Part shown: piece by piece, positions 59,560-64,000 of the stretch
Layout of the letters: the number at the start of each line of letters is the position of its first letter
How positions within the stretch are numbered: the stretch's first letter is position 1
NCBI GenBank assembly: GCA_050633265.1
Contig: JBOEGE010000005.1
Location: 124,001-188,000 of the forward strand
Source: JBLHZY01 sp050633265
GTDB lineage: Bacteria; Pseudomonadota; Alphaproteobacteria; Rhodobacterales; Rhodobacteraceae
Direction of reading: 5' to 3'
DNA length: 64,000 nt
Program-made: the position numbers and the translations under genes
Notes under the pieces: model-generated
Seen by the model: the letters and a program-made list of their open reading frames with translations, nothing else
Told to the model about the DNA's origin: nothing
Database searches by the model: none

Positions 59560-62300
59560 TCTTGAAAGGCAACCAACGTGCAAATGGGCAAGAGCTTGCG
59601 ATGCATCTGCTCAATGCTCACGACAACGAACATGTCACTGTGCATGAGTTGCGGGGGTATCTGGCGGAGGATTTGGCTGGGGCGTTTAAGGAAACTGAGA
59701 TGGTTTCCCTCGGCACCAAATGTCAGCAATATCTATTTTCTCTGAGCCTAAATCCTCCGCCAACCGCAAAGGTGTCAGTGGAAGAGTTTGAAACGGTTAT
59801 TGGGGATATCGAACGCAGGTTGGGGATGGGCGATCAACCCCGCGCCATTGTCTTTCATGAGAAACACGGGCGTCGGCATGCGCATTGTGTTTGGTCGCGG
59901 ATTGATACGGCACAGATGCGCGCAATCAACCTGCCGCATTTCAAACGGCGTCTGGTGGATGTCTCACGCGAGCTATATCAGCACTATGGCTGGGATATGC
60001 CTGCTGGCCTGCGGCTATCCAAAGACAGAGAACCAGATGCATTTGCCCATCAGGAAGCGGGACAAGCCAAACGCGTGAAGCGTGATCCAAAGGTTTTGAA
60101 AGCCCTGTTTCAAAAGGCTTGGACTGCCTCAGACAACCAGACATCGTTTGCCGCAGCCCTTCTGGATGAAGGTTTTATCCTCGCGCGCGGGGATCGGCGG
60201 GGATTTGTTGCCGTTGATATCAATGGCGAGATTTACTCACTTTCGCGGTGGTGTAGCGTGAAGGCGAAAGACCTTCGTGATCGACTTGGCTCTCATGATG
60301 ATTTGCCGGATGTGATCGAAGCGCAGGCGGTATTAGCCGCAGTGACCACTCCAAAAACAACAAAAGCGCATGACCACGCCTCTGAAAAACTGCGTGAAGA
60401 GTTTGCCGCTGAACGTGCCGCACTTGTTGAATGCCAGCGCATGGAACGACAAGTGCTGACTGCAGAACAGGAATCCCGTAGAGTTGAAGAGATATCTGCG
60501 CGGCATGCAACGCTTCCAACTGGTCTAAGGGCGACATGGGCGCGTTTGACTGGGCAATATCAGCGTCAATGTGCACAGTTTGCACGCGAGGCGCAGGCCT
60601 GCTTGACACGTGATTGCCAAGAAACGCAGGAATTGATTGATACGCATCTTGCGCAGCGCAGGCAGCTTGATCACAAACATGCGCTTCGCGAAGCAAAGCT
60701 TGCTTTTGCGCATGACATCTCAGCGGCGATGTCACCTGCATTGGCAAATACGTTTGCCTATGACCCACGCCAATATCTGGTTCTGCCCTGCGATGTTCTA
60801 CCGTTTTCCAAGCAACAATTGCAGGCACAACCAGATCTGATTGTGGATCACATCAACGACAAACAAGAGACATTCACCCGCACCGATATACTTCGGGCAT
60901 TGGCTGAACATATCGATGATCCATTTGAACTGCGCGCTGCAATTGGCGCAATAATAGCCTCCCCGAAACTCGCGCGTGTCCAAGATGGGAAATTCACCAC
61001 CCAAGCCTTCATTGAGATATCCAAACAGCTTCACCAGAACACCTGTGAAATGGCTGGCTCTGGTGGGTTCAAAGTACAGGTCGCCCATATTGAACGCGCC
61101 ATCAAAAGCAAAAATGCGGAGCTGCAAAATCAGGTCGGGGCCATATTGGGTGACGAACAAGTCGTCGCAATCCGGCACGTCTTGAAACCCAATCAACTAA
61201 CCTCCGTGGTGGGGTTGGCGGGTGCCGGGAAAAGTACACTGCTGTCCGTTGCTCGTAGGGCTTGGGAAGCACAAGGCTACCGCGTGCATGGTGCGGCACT
61301 GGCTGGTAAAGCGGCGGATGGTCTGCAAAACGCGTCTGGTATTGTCTCGCGCACGCTGGCCTCGCTAGAAACCAGTTGGAAAAATGGCTATGAACCAGTG
61401 GGTTGTGGGGACATTGTTGTCGTCGATGAGGCCGGAATGGTCGGGACACGACAATTGGCACGGGTCGCAGAGGGGCTTCGAAATCGAGGCTGCAAACTGG
61501 TGCTTGTCGGTGATCCAGACCAGTTGCAACCCATTGAAGCGGGCACACCGTTTCGAGATGTTGTCGCATCAACTGGTGCAGCCAAACTCTCCGAAATTCG
61601 CCGCCAAAAACAAGCATGGCAACGCATGGCATCTCAAGACCTCGCAAACGGTCAGTCAGAGTCAGCCCTTCAAACCTATGCCGATCATGGCGCAGTACAC
61701 GATATGCCAGACCGCGATCATGCCATTGGTGCATTGGTTGCCGATTATATCGCTGACTGGGACACATACGGCGAATGCAAATCCCGACTGGCTTTGGCGC
61801 ATCGCCGCAAAGATGTGTATGCGATCAATCAAGCAATCAGGGCTGCAAGGAACGCCACCGCCCCACCATCACACGAGATGCTTGTTGAAACCGACCACGG
61901 CCCGCGCGCATTTACCGTTGGGGATCGCATCCTTTTCACCCGCAATGATGCAACCTTAAACGTGCGAAACGGCTTGCTCGGCACCGTGCAATTTGTCGGT
62001 GAAAGCCGCTTGAGGGTTGAGTTTGACGTTGATGATGCGGGGGACAAACACCGCCTGACATTCTCGACGCGAGATTTTTCCGCGATAGATCATGGTTTTG
62101 CTGTCAGTATCCACAGATCACAAGGCTGCACCGTGGACCGCAGTTTTGTGCTTTCCAGCCGAAACCTGGATCAGAACCTCACTTACGTGGCCATGACACG
62201 GCATAGGGAAGAGGTTGGGTTATACAAAGCGCCTGAGATAGAGCTCAATTTACCCACACAAGTTCCCGTGAAATACCGCCATTTTAGAATCCCGGTGTGA
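59556..62300 (+). CDS. relaxase with C-terminal TraA/RecD-like helicase domain
   Basis: A 914-residue protein. The N-terminal relaxase part (1 to about 230) has the two-His metal motif in VFHEKHGRRHAHCVWSRID (His108 and His110). The usual motif I tyrosine is not visible: no Tyr occurs before residue 35, and the expected position reads ELAMHLLNAHDN with His17 and His22. The rest (about 540-905) is a superfamily 1 helicase: Walker A GLAGAGKSTLL (Lys559), Walker B IVVVDEAGMVG, and the RecD-like HRSQGCTVDRSFV and YVAMTRHREE at the end. It would nick at oriT, stay bound and unwind DNA for transfer. No type IV secretion genes are in the window, so it probably relies on helper transfer genes. Confidence 0.9.
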   Translation: MILKGNQRANGQELAMHLLNAHDNEHVTVHELRGYLAEDLAGAFKETEMVSLGTKCQQYLFSLSLNPPPTAKVSVEEFETVIGDIERRLGMGDQPRAIVFHEKHGRRHAHCVWSRIDTAQMRAINLPHFKRRLVDVSRELYQHYGWDMPAGLRLSKDREPDAFAHQEAGQAKRVKRDPKVLKALFQKAWTASDNQTSFAAALLDEGFILARGDRRGFVAVDINGEIYSLSRWCSVKAKDLRDRLGSHDDLPDVIEAQAVLAAVTTPKTTKAHDHASEKLREEFAAERAALVECQRMERQVLTAEQESRRVEEISARHATLPTGLRATWARLTGQYQRQCAQFAREAQACLTRDCQETQELIDTHLAQRRQLDHKHALREAKLAFAHDISAAMSPALANTFAYDPRQYLVLPCDVLPFSKQQLQAQPDLIVDHINDKQETFTRTDILRALAEHIDDPFELRAAIGAIIASPKLARVQDGKFTTQAFIEISKQLHQNTCEMAGSGGFKVQVAHIERAIKSKNAELQNQVGAILGDEQVVAIRHVLKPNQLTSVVGLAGAGKSTLLSVARRAWEAQGYRVHGAALAGKAADGLQNASGIVSRTLASLETSWKNGYEPVGCGDIVVVDEAGMVGTRQLARVAEGLRNRGCKLVLVGDPDQLQPIEAGTPFRDVVASTGAAKLSEIRRQKQAWQRMASQDLANGQSESALQTYADHGAVHDMPDRDHAIGALVADYIADWDTYGECKSRLALAHRRKDVYAINQAIRAARNATAPPSHEMLVETDHGPRAFTVGDRILFTRNDATLNVRNGLLGTVQFVGESRLRVEFDVDDAGDKHRLTFSTRDFSAIDHGFAVSIHRSQGCTVDRSFVLSSRNLDQNLTYVAMTRHREEVGLYKAPEIELNLPTQVPVKYRHFRIPV

Positions 62301-62455
62301 TGTGGGAAATCAATTCGCCGACCACAATAACAATCAGTCCCAGTTCGCTACAAATTGCCCCAACACGCCTTTGATCGCACCAAAATGCAACCATTGATTG
62401 ACGTGGCGCAATCCGCAAGGCAAGCATGCTGTGCATATTCAGAGGGATAGATTTC

Positions 62456-63904
62456 GTGATTGCAAAAATGATTAAAGACCCAATCCATGGTTTCATCGAT
62501 TTTGAAGGGCAGTTTGAAAATGACCTTAGAGAAGTATTGGGCGATCCGTTTTTTCAACGCCTTAGGAAGGTAAAGCAACTAGGATTTTCGGATCACATCT
62601 TTCCTTCCGCAACACATACTCGTTTTGCACACTCTCTGGGCGTGTACTGCGTTGCAAGGCGAATGCTTGGTGTAATCGAAACCCCGGATGACAACGGGAA
62701 TTGGAGTTACAAAGGCAAGGCTTGCCTTGCAGCGGCTCTTCTGCATGACATCGGTCACGGAATGTTTAGCCACGCATTCGAAAACGCAATGACGTTTTTC
62801 ATTGAAGGAAGCGACATAGATGAGGACAAAAAGCGCGCACTTGGAAATGCTGTCGATCACGAAAAAGTCAGCGAACGCATCATTTTAGAAACTTCCATTG
62901 CAGATCAATTAAAGAAAATAGGTGGGGCAGAATTTCCGGAAACGGTTGCAGCTATGATTGCGAAAACCGATCCGAACTGCATTTACACGTCGATTGTCTC
63001 TAGCCAGCTTGATGCTGACCGCTTGGATTACATGAAAAGAGATCCGTATTTTGCTGGCGTATCGTCCGGGAGCGTAGATCTAGATTGGATCATAAGGAAC
63101 CTAAAGATATCTGAGAACGGCGCATATTTTTATTTTGACAGCAAAGCTTACATTTCTATGGAGCAATTTTCCGTCACCTTGTTCCAACTCTACCCAACAA
63201 TTTACTTACACAAAAAAACACGGGCTCTTGAGATTATGTTCTCTCAAATGCTCGCCCAGGTTTTCTCCCTAATTTCACAGGCCAAGCACCTTGATGCGGG
63301 CTTGAATGAGGATCATCCGTTCGTTCGTTTCTATTTAGACCCGTCTGACCTTTCGGCTTCCGTTTTACTTGATGATACAGTTCTTTGGGGAAGTATGTAC
63401 TTGCTCCGCAACGCGAAAGATGAAATCGTCAGCAATCTAGCTGCGCGAATATCTAATAGGAAAATTTTTTCCATGTTAGATGTTTGGAAAATTGCCGATG
63501 AAATTTTTTCACAATTAAATTTAGGGAAAAATTTGTCCGCAAGTCAACGTGTTAAACTGCTAAACCATGTTTGTCCAAAAGTGATTCAAACGATCAAGGA
63601 AGAAGGCCTCAATTGGCACTCAACCTTTCACTACGACAACTATTCCCGCCAAGTCTACAAGCCACAAGGCAAACGGGGGGGAGATCCGCAACAGATTAAT
63701 ATTATGCTCGGAAATGAATGTGTGGACATCTTTGAAATGTCCCCGCTGGTCTCAAGTTCTGCCAGTTTCCACATTCATCGGATCTATTATGATGAAAGCG
63801 TCTTTCACGACATTTCAGGTCTGGAGCAACGTTTGCGCGCGTGCCTAAGGGAGCAGATTTCTAGAGACAGCACTCTCCTCGATGAGGTGTTAGAAAATCA
63901 TTGA
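62456..63904 (+). CDS. HD-domain phosphohydrolase (COG1078/SAMHD1-like)
   Basis: About 482 residues. Diagnostic segments are MIKDPIHGFIDFEGQF, FQRLRKVKQLGFSDHIFPSATHTRFAHSLGVY, LLHDIGHGMFSHAFE (the HD metal site) and SSQLDADRLDYMKRD, all typical of the SAMHD1/YdhJ-like HD family that hydrolyses dNTPs or related nucleotides. The start is uncertain: GTG at 62456 (AGAGGG 9 bases upstream), ATG at 62468 or ATG at 62426. The gene is AT-rich compared with everything else in the window. Its place after mobilisation genes makes it likely cargo; a role in phage defence by nucleotide depletion is inference. Confidence 0.88.
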   Translation: MIAKMIKDPIHGFIDFEGQFENDLREVLGDPFFQRLRKVKQLGFSDHIFPSATHTRFAHSLGVYCVARRMLGVIETPDDNGNWSYKGKACLAAALLHDIGHGMFSHAFENAMTFFIEGSDIDEDKKRALGNAVDHEKVSERIILETSIADQLKKIGGAEFPETVAAMIAKTDPNCIYTSIVSSQLDADRLDYMKRDPYFAGVSSGSVDLDWIIRNLKISENGAYFYFDSKAYISMEQFSVTLFQLYPTIYLHKKTRALEIMFSQMLAQVFSLISQAKHLDAGLNEDHPFVRFYLDPSDLSASVLLDDTVLWGSMYLLRNAKDEIVSNLAARISNRKIFSMLDVWKIADEIFSQLNLGKNLSASQRVKLLNHVCPKVIQTIKEEGLNWHSTFHYDNYSRQVYKPQGKRGGDPQQINIMLGNECVDIFEMSPLVSSSASFHIHRIYYDESVFHDISGLEQRLRACLREQISRDSTLLDEVLENH

Positions 63905-64000
63905 AATGGCGCTAGCGCAGACGCTGCTAACTGATTTGCCTGCACTGTGACCTGCGGCACACCATCGACGGGCTGAACGGCTTGCTCCGGCTCACTTGGC
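63898..64000 (-). CDS. possible 3' end of a minus-strand gene (cut by window)
   Basis: Reading the minus strand from the window end gives 33 open codons ending at the TGA at 63898-63900: the peptide contains PSEPEQAVQPVDG then VPQVTVQANQLAASAL. It looks like an unstructured C-terminal tail and would overlap the HD gene by 7 bases, convergent. The piece is too short to identify; it may be chance. Confidence 0.25.
   Translation of the reverse strand, partial: PSEPEQAVQPVDGVPQVTVQANQLAASALAPFQ

Larger units (their letters stand above)
58776..64000. mobile_element. integrated mobilisable element, left part (continues past window)
   Basis: From just after the desuccinylase gene the DNA changes: GC content is visibly lower than the rest of the window, and the HD gene at the right is clearly AT-rich. 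The genes are a small ORF, a MobC-like protein, a relaxase-helicase and an HD-domain phosphohydrolase. No integrase, tRNA or clear att repeat is visible, so the left edge (58776 to 58918) is only approximate and the right edge lies outside. Confidence 0.65.

Overview
The window reads as the chromosome of an alphaproteobacterium, most probably a marine Rhodobacterales (Roseobacter-group) organism. The basis is inference from content: high GC, purine-rich Shine-Dalgarno sites, an accB-accC-aat-DUF2155-mlaD-NDUFA12-clpX-clpP block of the kind seen in that order, a monomeric isocitrate dehydrogenase, TRAP transport, polyamine uptake and PuuA/PuuB-type polyamine use, and a hemP/imelysin iron cluster. 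I see no rRNA, tRNA or CRISPR array. The genus cannot be fixed from sequence reading alone.

Layout. 1-3011 (minus): preT, a VOC-family gene and preA (cut by the window edge), reductive pyrimidine breakdown. 3338-5863 (plus): accB, accC, aat. 5827-9509 (minus): DUF2155 protein, MlaD-like lipid transport protein, NDUFA12-like complex I protein, clpX, clpP. 10096-15491 (plus): a spermidine/putrescine-type ABC importer whose ATPase gene carries a one-base frameshift near its 3' end. 15642-24018 (minus): a complete type I secretion operon (adaptor, ABC exporter, TolC-like protein) with its large Ig-repeat BapA-like adhesin. 24547-27354 (minus): capsule export genes (KpsM-, KpsT- and KpsE-like); the ATPase has a damaged P-loop. 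27951-33719 (plus): iron/haem cluster of hemP, an unknown gene, imelysin IrpA, di-haem oxidoreductase, second imelysin and a DUF1513 protein. 33841-37731 (minus): a TRAP transporter with a shikimate dehydrogenase-like gene, divergent from a TetR-alpha/beta hydrolase gene that forms one uninterrupted reading frame, followed by a DUF3237 gene.

40059-45765 (minus): GMC alcohol dehydrogenase, acyl-CoA ligase, aldehyde dehydrogenase and TetR regulator, a plausible alcohol to aldehyde to acid to acyl-CoA route. 46171-48360 (plus): isocitrate dehydrogenase with a good terminator. 48448-50579 (minus): saccharopine dehydrogenase-like/DUF4166 protein and a DCC-family protein. 50843-53529 (minus): puuB- and puuA-like genes, divergent from an Orn/Lys/Arg decarboxylase (53788-56079), so polyamine synthesis and breakdown lie together and polyamine import lies elsewhere in the window. 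56327-58775 (plus): an ATPase-independent-looking aspartic/zinc protease-like gene, RimK-type glutamate ligase and a succinylglutamate desuccinylase-like gene, translationally coupled.

From about 58776 to the window end the character changes: lower GC, different codon use, and mobilisation genes (small ORF, MobC-like, relaxase-helicase) followed by an HD-domain phosphohydrolase. This looks like one end of an integrated mobilisable element. Its relaxase has a histidine where the usual catalytic tyrosine is expected, and its HD protein is a candidate cargo or defence gene. This segment is the best place in the window to look for something undescribed.
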